A stretch of DNA of 62,451 nt from NCBI GenBank assembly GCA_023411265.1, contig JAEYOX010000070.1, forward strand, positions 1-62,451, given 5' to 3'. This stretch comes from Bacteroidota bacterium (GTDB taxonomy: Bacteria; Bacteroidota; Bacteroidia; Flavobacteriales; Weeksellaceae). The notes under the pieces were generated by a model, which was not told the origin of the DNA, did not search any database, and saw only the letters and a list, made by a program, of their open reading frames with translations. Below are positions 7,043 to 16,188 of this stretch, piece after piece; within the stretch, counting starts at the first letter, position 1, and every line of letters begins with the position of its first letter. The position numbers were made by a program, and so were the translations under genes.

Positions 7043-9530
7043 ATTTGGAATTCGCTTCCATTTCTTTTTTCTCCGCAGGTCCAAGTCCGATAAGGGTCTT
7101 CTTCAAGCCATCTTCAATTCCTTTCCAGAACAAATTGAAAAATGAACGTGAAGGGTCGCGTTGCGCTTTTACTTCTACAGAATCAGGAAAATCTTTTGAG
7201 TCCGATTTTACAAAAATATTTACGATTGCGGAAAGGAACTTCTTTTTTTCACCTGATTCTTTCAGCAGTTCCACCTTCAGCTCTTCGTGCTTGATCTGCA
7301 TCCCTCCCTGAATTCCCATTTTATCTCCATTAAGATCAAAATTTAAAGCATCAATTGTTCCGGCGGCACGAACTTTCAGATATGGTACTATAAAGGCATT
7401 GATGCGTTCTGCCGACAGTTCATTAATATTACCTTTAATCTGAAACCGGTCAGTTTTGCTGGCAGTATCCATCTCCCATGCAACATTCATCGGTGAAGAA
7501 TCCATAAAACTGCATTGGATGCGAATCGGAATTTTGGTATTTCCCTTTCGCTTCCCAGAATTGATATTTTGTGCCGTCATATTAAAATTTCCAAAAGTCA
7601 GTTTTCCGGGACCCTCACTTTTTTCCGTGTCTTCTTCATATTCCAACAGAGCATTTCTCAACTCCAGTTTCTGGACGGTGAAAGGAAACGAAATCCGGCG
7701 CAAAAGTTCAGAATACATCGGCTTTACAGAAGAATCATCTTTAGGAATTTTGCTGCGGAATATATTTGCATGAGCCGTTTGAATGGTGATTTGGTCTGCA
7801 TTGAAGAACTTATCTTTTGAAAACAAATTCCACTTGCCTCGTAGTGAAATTTGTGGTGCTTTCAGTGTATAAAGATCTTTTTCTGTGGGTATCATGCGTA
7901 TAAATTGACTCCTTGAGACCGTTGGAATCATACTGAAATCCTTCATTTGGATAGTGGAAGAATTTAGTTTTATATTATTTGTTTTGATATTGTAAAACTT
8001 TGTTTTGTAATGTAAGTTTCGTGCGGTGACGGAATAATTTGTGGGAGTAAAAGCCAATTGCTCGTTTTGCGAAATTTTCAAGCCGGTTACATTGGCATTC
8101 AGGCCTACTAAGGATAGAGGTTTTCCTTTATTTATATAACTAAATTCAGAATTATTAACTTCGATGTTGTCGATTTTCACCGGAAAATGAATATTGGAAA
8201 CCCGTGTTTTTTTAGGCTGCGGATCGGTTGCTGCTTGCAAAACTCCCTTCGCTCCGCTCAATGTGACGTTTTCGATATCTAAATGAAGTTTGTCGTTTTT
8301 GAAATTCCAGTCGTTTATTATGAAGCTCAACTCACTGCCAGTAAATCCAATGGAAGATCTTTGTATGTTTTTAGGTGAAGACTGAACAGAAATCCGGTTG
8401 AATTTTCCGCTTTTCGGCGTCAGGGAAAATGATCCGATTTTTCCTTTCTGATGATCGGCAGTAAATGAAATGTTTTGCCCGGAAATTTTGAAATCGGCAT
8501 ACGCAAACGGAATTGTTTTCTTCGATGTTTCCTGATCGAGAATAAATTTATTGATACTCAGATTGAGTTTTTCCGACGCAAAAGTGGTTTCTCCGGTGGT
8601 TTTTTTTATTTCAATTCTGGCATTATTCAAAGCAATATTATCGAGATGCAGATCGGGAGATTTTCCTTTTTTCTTCCTTTTAACTGCAGCCGTGGAAGTG
8701 TACATCAGAATTTCTGGCTGTTCCAGAGTGAAATTGGCCATCGAAATGATATTTTTATCTAGCTGAATATCCGTAAAGTGTACTTCTTTGGAAATAATCT
8801 GTAACATATTTCTCCTTTCAGGGAAGGATTTTTCAAATTCTTCAGGCGAGATTTGCGGCATCAACCGGAATTCACCAATTACCATTTTACCTTTCTCTGT
8901 TTTGATGCTTTGTGCCGACGCAATATACACATCATCAGGCTGATAAAGGAATTCTTCGCTTTGAATATCATAATGATCGAAAGCTATCGGCAGCACACTT
9001 TCAATGGATTTCTCCGTCATGCGTATATTTTGAACGTCCAGTTTCAGTTGCTTTACTGAAAGGAGCTTTCTGCCTTCTGCTGTGAAAAGTTGAATATTGC
9101 CATCCACAATACGAATGTTATTCAGCAAATCCGGCGTATTCTGCTGCTCTGAATCGGGTTTTGGCTGGGCTAGAATAATTTGAAGGTCGGGCTTTTCCAG
9201 CAAAAGGTCGTTAAAATAGAACTCTTTTTTAAATACTGCGCGAAAGATCCCCAACCTGCTGATTTTCAGATTGTCTATTTTTCCTTTTATTCGGACAATT
9301 TGCTGATTTTGCGGATCTTTAGTTTCTACCGAAATAGCTTTTGCAATGGCTGTTCCGGTAATCAGGCTGACTTGCAGTGATTGATACGACACCGCATAAT
9401 TACTGTTTTTTTTAATGATTTCAGGTAGCTTGTGTTGTAGCCAAAAGTGAAGAGCGAGATTAGCAGCAATCCCTGCAAACAATATAATTGCCAGAGCAAT
9501 GGCACCTTTTTTTGCCAATCTTTTATTCAT
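7041..9530 (-). CDS. AsmA-like (DUF748-type) envelope protein
   Basis: The 829-residue protein has one N-terminal transmembrane helix (about residues 9-28) and a long periplasmic part made of repeated beta segments of the type LxVDNIELNNSxFxY, e.g. HLDNIALNNARIEIKK near 300 and KIDNIEVNNSEFSYIN near 455. This pattern is that of AsmA/DUF748/TamB-like bridge proteins, several of which are thought to carry phospholipids between membranes. The C-terminal region near 735-760 (GTIDALNFDLNGDKMGIQGGMQIK) resembles the AsmA C-terminal sheet. Assignment is from pattern, not from a diagnostic motif. It is monocistronic. Confidence 0.65.
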   Translation of the reverse strand: MNKRLAKKGAIALAIILFAGIAANLALHFWLQHKLPEIIKKNSNYAVSYQSLQVSLITGTAIAKAISVETKDPQNQQIVRIKGKIDNLKISRLGIFRAVFKKEFYFNDLLLEKPDLQIILAQPKPDSEQQNTPDLLNNIRIVDGNIQLFTAEGRKLLSVKQLKLDVQNIRMTEKSIESVLPIAFDHYDIQSEEFLYQPDDVYIASAQSIKTEKGKMVIGEFRLMPQISPEEFEKSFPERRNMLQIISKEVHFTDIQLDKNIISMANFTLEQPEILMYTSTAAVKRKKKGKSPDLHLDNIALNNARIEIKKTTGETTFASEKLNLSINKFILDQETSKKTIPFAYADFKISGQNISFTADHQKGKIGSFSLTPKSGKFNRISVQSSPKNIQRSSIGFTGSELSFIINDWNFKNDKLHLDIENVTLSGAKGVLQAATDPQPKKTRVSNIHFPVKIDNIEVNNSEFSYINKGKPLSLVGLNANVTGLKISQNEQLAFTPTNYSVTARNLHYKTKFYNIKTNNIKLNSSTIQMKDFSMIPTVSRSQFIRMIPTEKDLYTLKAPQISLRGKWNLFSKDKFFNADQITIQTAHANIFRSKIPKDDSSVKPMYSELLRRISFPFTVQKLELRNALLEYEEDTEKSEGPGKLTFGNFNMTAQNINSGKRKGNTKIPIRIQCSFMDSSPMNVAWEMDTASKTDRFQIKGNINELSAERINAFIVPYLKVRAAGTIDALNFDLNGDKMGIQGGMQIKHEELKVELLKESGEKKKFLSAIVNIFVKSDSKDFPDSVEVKAQRDPSRSFFNLFWKGIEDGLKKTLIGLGPAEKKEMEANSK

Positions 9531-9636
9531 CAGAAAAATATTATCTAAAGATATGGAAAAAACGGGCGCAATCTTTTTGCAAGATATTCTGAAATATTTG
9601 CTGAATTTCTGTGGGAATTAAACCTGAAAAGGAAAA

Positions 9637-10431
9637 TTATGAAACTTCCAACTCTACTACATAGCCCTCATGAGTTCTCATATTGATGAAATTGCCGCCT
9701 TCAAAATAAAGATACTGACCTTTAATTCCTGCCAATTTTCCTTCAAATTCGGGGTTTTTGTCCATTGTAAAAATGTTGATCGCGGCCGGTGCTTCATAAG
9801 GGAAATCCAATCGCGTCACTTCGCCTTCCATAGAATAGAAATTTTTAAATTCCTCCGGAAAATAGTGTGCGATTTTATTGCGGAAATCTACCAGATCCAG
9901 ATCGTCTTCAAAATCGTCCTGTAGCATTTTTTTATAATTGGTTTTATCCGGAAGATGCTGTTTCAGTGCGACTTCTATCATTCCGGCTTCATAGCGATTG
10001 TTGGTTTTGGCAATAGGCAGCGCAAAAGTAGCTCCCTGATCTATCCATCTCGTGGGAAGCTGATTAATTCGCGTTACGCCTACTTTCACGTCTCCGGTAT
10101 AGGCGAGATATACTACGTGGGGAACCAGTTGAATTTCTTGTTCCACTTCCAGATCCCGCTCCGCAATTCCGAGATGCGCAGTGGAAAGTTCAGGACGGAT
10201 AATGGTGTCGCTGGCAAAAGGACTTTCAAAGAAACATTTTTTGCAGAATCCCATCCGGTACACTTTCTCATCATTTCCGCAGCATACGCACTGAAAACCT
10301 ATAAGCCTGAATTTCATTTTTTTTCCGATGAGTTGGTTCAGGTTAAGCAAATCATTGGAAAAGTTCATATAATATTGAATTGGAGTATCATTAATGGTGC
10401 TCATTTTCAGCACCTGTCCCTGGAATTTCAT
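9637..10431 (-). CDS. DUF2797 family protein
   Basis: The 264-residue protein matches DUF2797. A four-Cys cluster (CVCC and CKKC near residues 48-67) looks like a zinc ribbon. It is followed by VVYLAYTGDVKVGVTR and RWIDQGA blocks that resemble the GIY-YIG nuclease core, where a VYL-x-KVGVTR strand pair carries the Tyr and Arg. Biochemical role is not known. The first ATG at 10431 is used; a second Met nine codons later is possible. The gene is divergent from the epimerase. Confidence 0.8.
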   Translation of the reverse strand: MKFQGQVLKMSTINDTPIQYYMNFSNDLLNLNQLIGKKMKFRLIGFQCVCCGNDEKVYRMGFCKKCFFESPFASDTIIRPELSTAHLGIAERDLEVEQEIQLVPHVVYLAYTGDVKVGVTRINQLPTRWIDQGATFALPIAKTNNRYEAGMIEVALKQHLPDKTNYKKMLQDDFEDDLDLVDFRNKIAHYFPEEFKNFYSMEGEVTRLDFPYEAPAAINIFTMDKNPEFEGKLAGIKGQYLYFEGGNFINMRTHEGYVVELEVS

Positions 10432-10479
10432 TCTGAATTTTTCGTAAAAATAAGGAATTATTTTCCTCCTTCTATTTTA

Positions 10480-10487
10480 TACCTTTG
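10480..10487 (+). promoter_or_regulatory. -7 box for the epimerase
   Basis: TACCTTTG is a full match to TAnnTTTG. An in-frame GTG overlaps its last base, so that codon cannot be the true start; the ATG at 10508 fits instead. An ATG three bases after the box opens a six-codon frame that ends in ATGA at the real start. Confidence 0.6.
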
Positions 10488-10507
10488 TGGATGCAAATAA
10501 ATCTCTC

Positions 10508-11530
10508 ATGACGTATCTCATCACCGGAGCCAGCGGTTTCATCGGTTCTCACTTAGCGCAGCACCTTTTAGAAAACGGACACTCTGTCATTAATGTTGAC
10601 AATTTTGACAACTTTTATGATTACCGAATAAAAATCCGAAATACGCTGGAATCTTTACGGCTCCCGACCGACTTTTCTTTTTCTGAAAAGGAAACGGATA
10701 TCAACGAACTGGCAGCCATAACAAGTTCTGAGCGTTACAAATTATATTATCAGGATATCAGAGAGATTGCCGAGTTGAAATCCGTGTTTGATGGACACGC
10801 CGTTGATATGGTGATTCATCTGGCTGCTTTGGCAGGAGTTCGGCCTTCCATTGACAGGCCTTTGGAATATGAGGAAGTAAACATTCGGGGAACAATGAAT
10901 CTTTGGGAATTATGCAGAGATTTTAAAATTCAAAAATTTATTTGTGCTTCCTCCTCCAGTGTTTATGGCAACAACGAAAAAATTCCTTTTTCGGAAACCG
11001 ATCCGGTGAATCATCCTATTTCACCGTATGCTGCGACCAAAAAATGTGTAGAAACCCTTGGCCATGTTTATCACCATTTGTATTCATTAGATATGATACA
11101 ACTTCGTTTTTTCACAGTGTATGGCCCCAGGCAAAGGCCTGATCTCGCGATTCATAAATTTTCAAAAATGATTTTTGAAAACAAAGAAATTCCATTCTAT
11201 GGAGATGGTACCACTTCCCGGGATTATACTTATATTGATGATATTATTGACGGAATCATAAAAAGTATTGAATACCTGCAAACCCATCATGAAGTGTATG
11301 AAATTCTCAATTTGGGAGAAAATCAGGTGATTCGGTTGGATGAAATGGTAAATACCATCGAAAAGGCATTAGGAAAAAAGGCAAAGAAAAACCTCCTTCC
11401 ATTACAGGCAGGAGATGTGATGAAAACCCATGCGAATATTGATAAAGCTAAAGCGATGATCAACTATCAACCAATAGTAAACTTCCAAAATGGCATAAAA
11501 AGTTTTGTGGAATGGTTTTTGAAAAATTGA
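10508..11530 (+). CDS. NAD-dependent epimerase, UDP-glucuronate 4-epimerase type
   Basis: The 340-residue extended-SDR enzyme starts MTYLITGASGFIGSHLAQHL, a GxxGxxG NAD-binding motif right at the N-terminus, which together with the promoter fixes the start at 10508. The catalytic YAATK (YxxxK) follows SSSVYG, and FFTVYGPRQRPDLAI is typical of UDP-glucuronate 4-epimerases and related enzymes. It probably interconverts UDP-sugars for surface polysaccharide. No glycosyltransferase cluster adjoins it, so the substrate is inferred from family only. Confidence 0.85.
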   Translation: MTYLITGASGFIGSHLAQHLLENGHSVINVDNFDNFYDYRIKIRNTLESLRLPTDFSFSEKETDINELAAITSSERYKLYYQDIREIAELKSVFDGHAVDMVIHLAALAGVRPSIDRPLEYEEVNIRGTMNLWELCRDFKIQKFICASSSSVYGNNEKIPFSETDPVNHPISPYAATKKCVETLGHVYHHLYSLDMIQLRFFTVYGPRQRPDLAIHKFSKMIFENKEIPFYGDGTTSRDYTYIDDIIDGIIKSIEYLQTHHEVYEILNLGENQVIRLDEMVNTIEKALGKKAKKNLLPLQAGDVMKTHANIDKAKAMINYQPIVNFQNGIKSFVEWFLKN

Positions 11531-11676
11531 GCCCGACCTTCGCATGCACAACTGAATAATAAAAGCTTATTTAGTCTTTTAACATCGAAATCAAGAAAGT
11601 TTTACGATAACACAAAATCAAGAAAAAAGAATCGCAGCAGATGTTTCAAAAAGATTGAAAATCAGTAGGAAAAAGC

Positions 11677-11706
11677 TTTGATTTTTCAGCTAATTTTATA
11701 CTTTTG
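11677..11706 (+). promoter_or_regulatory. Promoter of the DUF2795 gene
   Basis: TTTG (11677-11680), an 18-base spacer and TACTTTTG (11699-11706) reproduce the rplU promoter layout exactly. The ATG at 11732 follows after 25 bases. This excludes the earlier in-frame TTG at 11678. Confidence 0.75.
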
Positions 11707-11731
11707 CAGGGAAAATAAAAACACTAAAAAT

Positions 11732-11953
11732 ATGTACTGGACATTAGAATTAGCTTCCTATTTGAGCGATGCTCCATGGCCGATGACAAAGGCGGAACTT
11801 ATTGATTATGCCATCAGAACAGGCGCGCCCATGGAAGTAGTTGAAAACCTTCAGGCAATCGAAGATGAAGGTGAGATCTATGAATCCATAGAAGAAGTTT
11901 GGAGCGACTATCCAACAGATGAAGATTTCCTCTGGAACGAGGACGAATATTAA
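11732..11953 (+). CDS. DUF2795 domain protein
   Basis: The 73-residue acidic protein (MYWTLELASYLSDAPWPMTK start) matches DUF2795: a LxDAPWPxTKxELIDYAxRxGAP core with a predicted helix bundle, and a very acidic end (DEDFLWNEDEY). Function is unknown. The start is set by the promoter. It lies 87 bases before secA in the same direction but has a ribosomal-strength promoter of its own. Confidence 0.85.
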   Translation: MYWTLELASYLSDAPWPMTKAELIDYAIRTGAPMEVVENLQAIEDEGEIYESIEEVWSDYPTDEDFLWNEDEY

Positions 11954-12040
11954 TTTTAGCACTGGCGGGGGCATAGCCTATCTGCCTTTTTTTAACCAAT
12001 CCAAAGCAGCCGGCAGCCCGCTGCAATCAAAAAACAAGAC

Positions 12041-15000
12041 ATGAGTGTTTTAGACAAAATTCTAAAAGGTTTCTTAGGCGATAAAAATGCCAACGATCTG
12101 AAAGAAGTAAAAAAAGTAGTAACCAAAATAAAAGCGGTAGAGGAAAATATCCGCCAGCTCAGTGATGATGAATTACGAGAGAAAACTGCGGAATTCAAGG
12201 AAAAAATTAAAAGTGCTTCTGCTTCCATCACTTCCGAAATCGAACAAACCCGGGAACAGATTCAGAACACTCCCAATATTGATGAAAAGGAGGCGCTCTT
12301 TCAACGGATCGATTCCCTGAACAAAGAAGCTTACGAAACAGAAGAAAAAGTACTTAATGAAATCCTTCCCGAAGCTTTTTCACTCATTAAAGAGACTGCA
12401 AGAAGGTGGGCAGAGAATGGAGAAATCCGTGTGAAAGCTACCGATTGGGATCGTGAACTTGCAGCAAATAAAGATTTTGTAAAAATAGAAGGAGACCAAG
12501 CGGTTTGGAAAAACTCATGGAATGCGCACGGAACAGAAATCGTTTGGGATATGGTGCATTACGACGTTCAATACATAGGAGGGGTAGTGCTTCATAGTGG
12601 TAAGATTGCAGAAATGGCGACCGGTGAAGGTAAAACGCTGGTGGGAACGCTTCCGATTTACCTCAATGCGCTTCCAGGTCGTGGAGTTCATGTGGTTACA
12701 GTAAATGATTATCTTGCTAAAAGAGATTCCGCGTGGATGGGTCCTTTATATCAGTTTCATGGCCTTTCTATTGATTGTATAGATAATCATCAGCCCAATT
12801 CCGACGGCAGAAGAAAGGCTTATAATTCCGACATTACTTACGGAACTAATAACGAATTCGGATTTGATTATCTGAGAGATAACATGGTCACATCTCCTAC
12901 AGAACTCGTTCAGAAAGAACTGAACTTCGCAATTGTAGATGAGGTGGATTCCGTATTGATTGACGATGCCAGAACACCGCTGATTATTTCCGGGCCTGTT
13001 CCTCAAGGCGACCGTCAGGAATATGATGTTTTAAAACCATCGGTAGACCGAATTGTGAGTGTACAGAAACAGACAGTTTCTCAGATTTTTAATGAAGCTA
13101 AAAAATTAATTGCAGCAGGAAATACCAAAGAAGGAGGGTTCAAACTGCTCCAGGCATACAGAGGTTTGCCCAAATCCAGACCTTTAATTAAATTCCTTTC
13201 GGAGACAGGAAACAAGGCACTTCTTCAGAAAACCGAGGCACAGTACATGGCGGATAACAACCGTGAAATGCCAAAGGTAGATAAAGATCTTTATTTTGTG
13301 ATTGATGAAAAAAACAATCAGATTGACCTTACCGATAAAGGCGTTGAATACATGTCTGCCGGCGATGGTGATAAAGATTTTTTCATATTACAGGATATTG
13401 CTACCGAAATAGCAGATCTGGAAGCGAAAAATTTGTCAAAAGAAGAAGAATTTGCAGCGAAAGAAGAACTCTTCAGAGAGTTTGCAGTAAAGTCCGAAAG
13501 AGTTCATACGCTGAACCAACTCTTAAAAGCATACACTCTTTTTGAAAAAGATGATGAATATGTGGTTATTGACGGCGAAGTAAAGATTGTAGATGAGCAA
13601 ACCGGTCGTATTATGGAAGGCAGAAGATATTCTGATGGATTGCATCAGGCGATTGAAGCCAAAGAAAATGTAAAAATAGAAGCCGCCACACAAACTTTTG
13701 CTACAGTTACACTTCAGAATTATTTCCGAATGTATAACAAGCTTGCCGGGATGACGGGAACTGCAGAAACAGAAGCAGGAGAATTCTGGCAGATTTACAA
13801 ATTAGATGTTGTCGTAATTCCTACCAACCGGCCAATACAAAGAGATGATCGCCAGGATCTTGTGTTTAAAACAAACCGAGAAAAATACAATGCCGTTATT
13901 GAGGAAATAGAACGTCTTACTTCGGCCGGAAGACCCGTTTTAGTTGGAACCACTTCCGTGGAAATTTCTCAGCTCCTTTCCAAAGCGATGCAACTCAGAA
14001 AAATCCCTCATCAGGTTCTGAATGCAAAACTTCATAAAAAAGAAGCAGAAATTGTGGCAGAAGCCGGACGTCCGGGACAAGTAACCATTGCTACCAATAT
14101 GGCGGGGCGTGGTACCGATATCAAACTGCGCGAGGGTGTAAAAGAAGCAGGAGGATTGGCCATTATCGGAACAGAGAGGCACGATTCCCGACGTGTTGAC
14201 AGGCAGCTGAGAGGACGGGCTGGTAGACAGGGAGATCCCGGGAGTTCACAATTCTATGTTTCATTGGAAGATAATCTGATGAGGCTTTTCGGCTCAGAGA
14301 AAATTGCCAAAATGATGGATAGGATGGGACACAAGGAAGGAGAAGTGATTCAACATTCTATGATTACAAAATCCATCGAAAGAGCCCAGAAGAAAGTGGA
14401 GGAAAACAATTTCGGAATCCGAAAAAGATTGTTGGAGTATGATGACGTGATGAATAAGCAGCGAGATGTAATTTATAAGAGACGAAAAAACGCACTCTTC
14501 GGTGATCACCTGAAATATGACATCTCAAACATGATATATGATGTGGCACATTCTATAGTAGCAAAAGCCAAGGCAGATGGAAATTACAAGGATTTTGAGT
14601 ATGAAATCATTAAAAATTTCACAATGGATGCTCCCGTTTCTGAAAACGAATTTAAGAGCACTCAAATTCCGGAGCTTACCAACATTCTTTTCAAAGCCGC
14701 TGAAGAAGATTATAAAAACAGACTGGAACTAATGAAGGAAAAATCTTTTCCTATCATTGAAAATGTTTATCAGAACCAAGGTTCCATGTTCAAAATGATT
14801 CAGGTTCCATTTACTGATGGCACTCGTACCATGACTATAGTTGCTGACCTTCATAAAGCTTATGAAACCAAGTGCCAAAGTCTGATAGACGATTTTGAAA
14901 AAAACATTACCTTGTCTATTATTGATGAAAACTGGAAACTGCATCTGCGCGAAATGGATGATCTTCGGAGGTCTTCTCAGGGGGCAGTTTACGAGCAAAA

Positions 15001-15112
15001 AGATCCATTGGTTATTTACAAGCAGGAATCTTTCTATCTCTTCAGTGAAATGGTAGATAAAGTAAATAAAGAAACGGTTTCCTTCCTGTTTAAAGGAGAA
15101 ATTCCATCGTAA
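12041..15112 (+). CDS. secA: Preprotein translocase ATPase SecA
   Basis: SecA drives Sec-dependent export through SecYEG. The 1023-residue protein has Walker A GEGKT at 195-199, about 90 residues later than in E. coli, reflecting a long N-terminal insertion (roughly 45-110) typical of Bacteroidetes. The VDEVDSVLIDDARTPLIISG block, TGTAETEAGEF, and GRAGRQGDPGSS are all intact. The protein stops soon after the helical scaffold (ending FLFKGEIPS) and lacks the C-terminal zinc tail (CxCxSGxxxxxC) that binds SecB. A terminator follows. Confidence 0.97.
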   Translation: MSVLDKILKGFLGDKNANDLKEVKKVVTKIKAVEENIRQLSDDELREKTAEFKEKIKSASASITSEIEQTREQIQNTPNIDEKEALFQRIDSLNKEAYETEEKVLNEILPEAFSLIKETARRWAENGEIRVKATDWDRELAANKDFVKIEGDQAVWKNSWNAHGTEIVWDMVHYDVQYIGGVVLHSGKIAEMATGEGKTLVGTLPIYLNALPGRGVHVVTVNDYLAKRDSAWMGPLYQFHGLSIDCIDNHQPNSDGRRKAYNSDITYGTNNEFGFDYLRDNMVTSPTELVQKELNFAIVDEVDSVLIDDARTPLIISGPVPQGDRQEYDVLKPSVDRIVSVQKQTVSQIFNEAKKLIAAGNTKEGGFKLLQAYRGLPKSRPLIKFLSETGNKALLQKTEAQYMADNNREMPKVDKDLYFVIDEKNNQIDLTDKGVEYMSAGDGDKDFFILQDIATEIADLEAKNLSKEEEFAAKEELFREFAVKSERVHTLNQLLKAYTLFEKDDEYVVIDGEVKIVDEQTGRIMEGRRYSDGLHQAIEAKENVKIEAATQTFATVTLQNYFRMYNKLAGMTGTAETEAGEFWQIYKLDVVVIPTNRPIQRDDRQDLVFKTNREKYNAVIEEIERLTSAGRPVLVGTTSVEISQLLSKAMQLRKIPHQVLNAKLHKKEAEIVAEAGRPGQVTIATNMAGRGTDIKLREGVKEAGGLAIIGTERHDSRRVDRQLRGRAGRQGDPGSSQFYVSLEDNLMRLFGSEKIAKMMDRMGHKEGEVIQHSMITKSIERAQKKVEENNFGIRKRLLEYDDVMNKQRDVIYKRRKNALFGDHLKYDISNMIYDVAHSIVAKAKADGNYKDFEYEIIKNFTMDAPVSENEFKSTQIPELTNILFKAAEEDYKNRLELMKEKSFPIIENVYQNQGSMFKMIQVPFTDGTRTMTIVADLHKAYETKCQSLIDDFEKNITLSIIDENWKLHLREMDDLRRSSQGAVYEQKDPLVIYKQESFYLFSEMVDKVNKETVSFLFKGEIPS

Positions 15113-15131
15113 TAGAGATGCCTTACATACT

Positions 15132-15161
15132 AATCCGTTTGATACTTCAAGCGGATTTTTT
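15132..15161 (+). terminator. Terminator of secA
   Basis: AATCCGTTTGA (15132-15142) pairs with TCAAGCGGATT (15147-15157), eleven pairs with one G-U, loop TACT, then a T run. Confidence 0.9.
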
Positions 15162-15220
15162 ATTTTTACCTAGTTAATGTTCAAATGAAGATGACTATTC
15201 TGAACCCAAAACTGTAAAAT

Positions 15221-16180
15221 ATGTTAACCGAAATTGCATTGGGAATCGACATTGGTGGCACTACAACCAAATGGGGACTGGTGAACCGAAATGGAAAAAT
15301 CCTAGAGAAAGGAAGCCTGCCCACAGGAAATTATGAAACGGTGGAAGGATTTACTAATGCACTCGAAGGCATCATTTCGTCCATAATTCAAAGATGTGAC
15401 GACCATCAGTTCTGCGGCATCGGAATAGGAGCACCGAATGGAAATTATTATACAGGAACCATAGAAAATGCGCCCAACCTGAAGTGGAAAGGTAGTATTC
15501 CTTTAGCCAGAATCCTGACTGAAAAACTTGGTATTCCCTGTACAATAACGAATGATGCCAATGCCGCCGCTGTAGGTGAAATGAAATACGGAGCCGCCAA
15601 GAACATGAATGATTTCATCATGATTACTTTGGGAACAGGCGTGGGAAGCGGAATAGTCTGCGGCGGAAAATTAATTTACGGACATGACGGCTTCGCCGGA
15701 GAACTCGGGCATACCATCGTAAAACCAGGTGGCAGGAAACACTGGAGTACAGATTCTGAAGGTTCATTGGAAGCCTATGCATCCGCAACTGGTATTGCGA
15801 TTACAGCAAAAAAAATGCGTGCGGAATTTCCCAACAGTTTGCTCAATCAGTATCCTGAAACCGAAATAAATTCTAAAACCGTTTATGATTGTGCCATGAA
15901 AAATGATGCGGTGGCCATAGAAGTATTTCGATATACAGGCCAGAAACTGGGAGAAGCGTTTGCCAATTTCGTAATGTTTTCTTCTCCCGAAGCGATTCTG
16001 CTTTTCGGTGGCGTTACAAAAGCAGGAGATTTCCTGCTCCAGCCTGCAAAATTTCATATGGACCGCAATCTCCTTCCGTGTTCACGCGGGAAGATAGAAT
16101 TAATACTCAGCGAACTTCCTGAAGCGGATGCTGCTATTTTAGGGGCAAGTGCTTTGGTTTGGGAAGAGGATTTCTGTTAA
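15221..16180 (+). CDS. ROK family kinase (glucokinase-like) without the zinc motif
   Basis: The 319-residue protein has the ROK fold: phosphate motif GIDIGGTTTKWG (8-19), catalytic Asp112 in TNDANAAAVGE, GTGVGSG at 138-144 and the sugar-binding ELGH at 161-164. ROK sugar kinases usually carry a zinc site CxCGxxGCxE just after ELGH. Here that stretch (about 172-186) reads KHWSTDSEGSLEAYAS and has no cysteine, while the rest is conserved. Glucose is the likeliest substrate, but other hexoses are possible. It is convergent with fumC. Confidence 0.82.
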   Translation: MLTEIALGIDIGGTTTKWGLVNRNGKILEKGSLPTGNYETVEGFTNALEGIISSIIQRCDDHQFCGIGIGAPNGNYYTGTIENAPNLKWKGSIPLARILTEKLGIPCTITNDANAAAVGEMKYGAAKNMNDFIMITLGTGVGSGIVCGGKLIYGHDGFAGELGHTIVKPGGRKHWSTDSEGSLEAYASATGIAITAKKMRAEFPNSLLNQYPETEINSKTVYDCAMKNDAVAIEVFRYTGQKLGEAFANFVMFSSPEAILLFGGVTKAGDFLLQPAKFHMDRNLLPCSRGKIELILSELPEADAAILGASALVWEEDFC

Positions 16181-16188
16181 TTTATTTA

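Noticed and set aside
9955..10500. Open frame of 181 codons on the plus strand
   Set aside because: Covers the DUF2797 gene in reverse; it also runs through the epimerase promoter.
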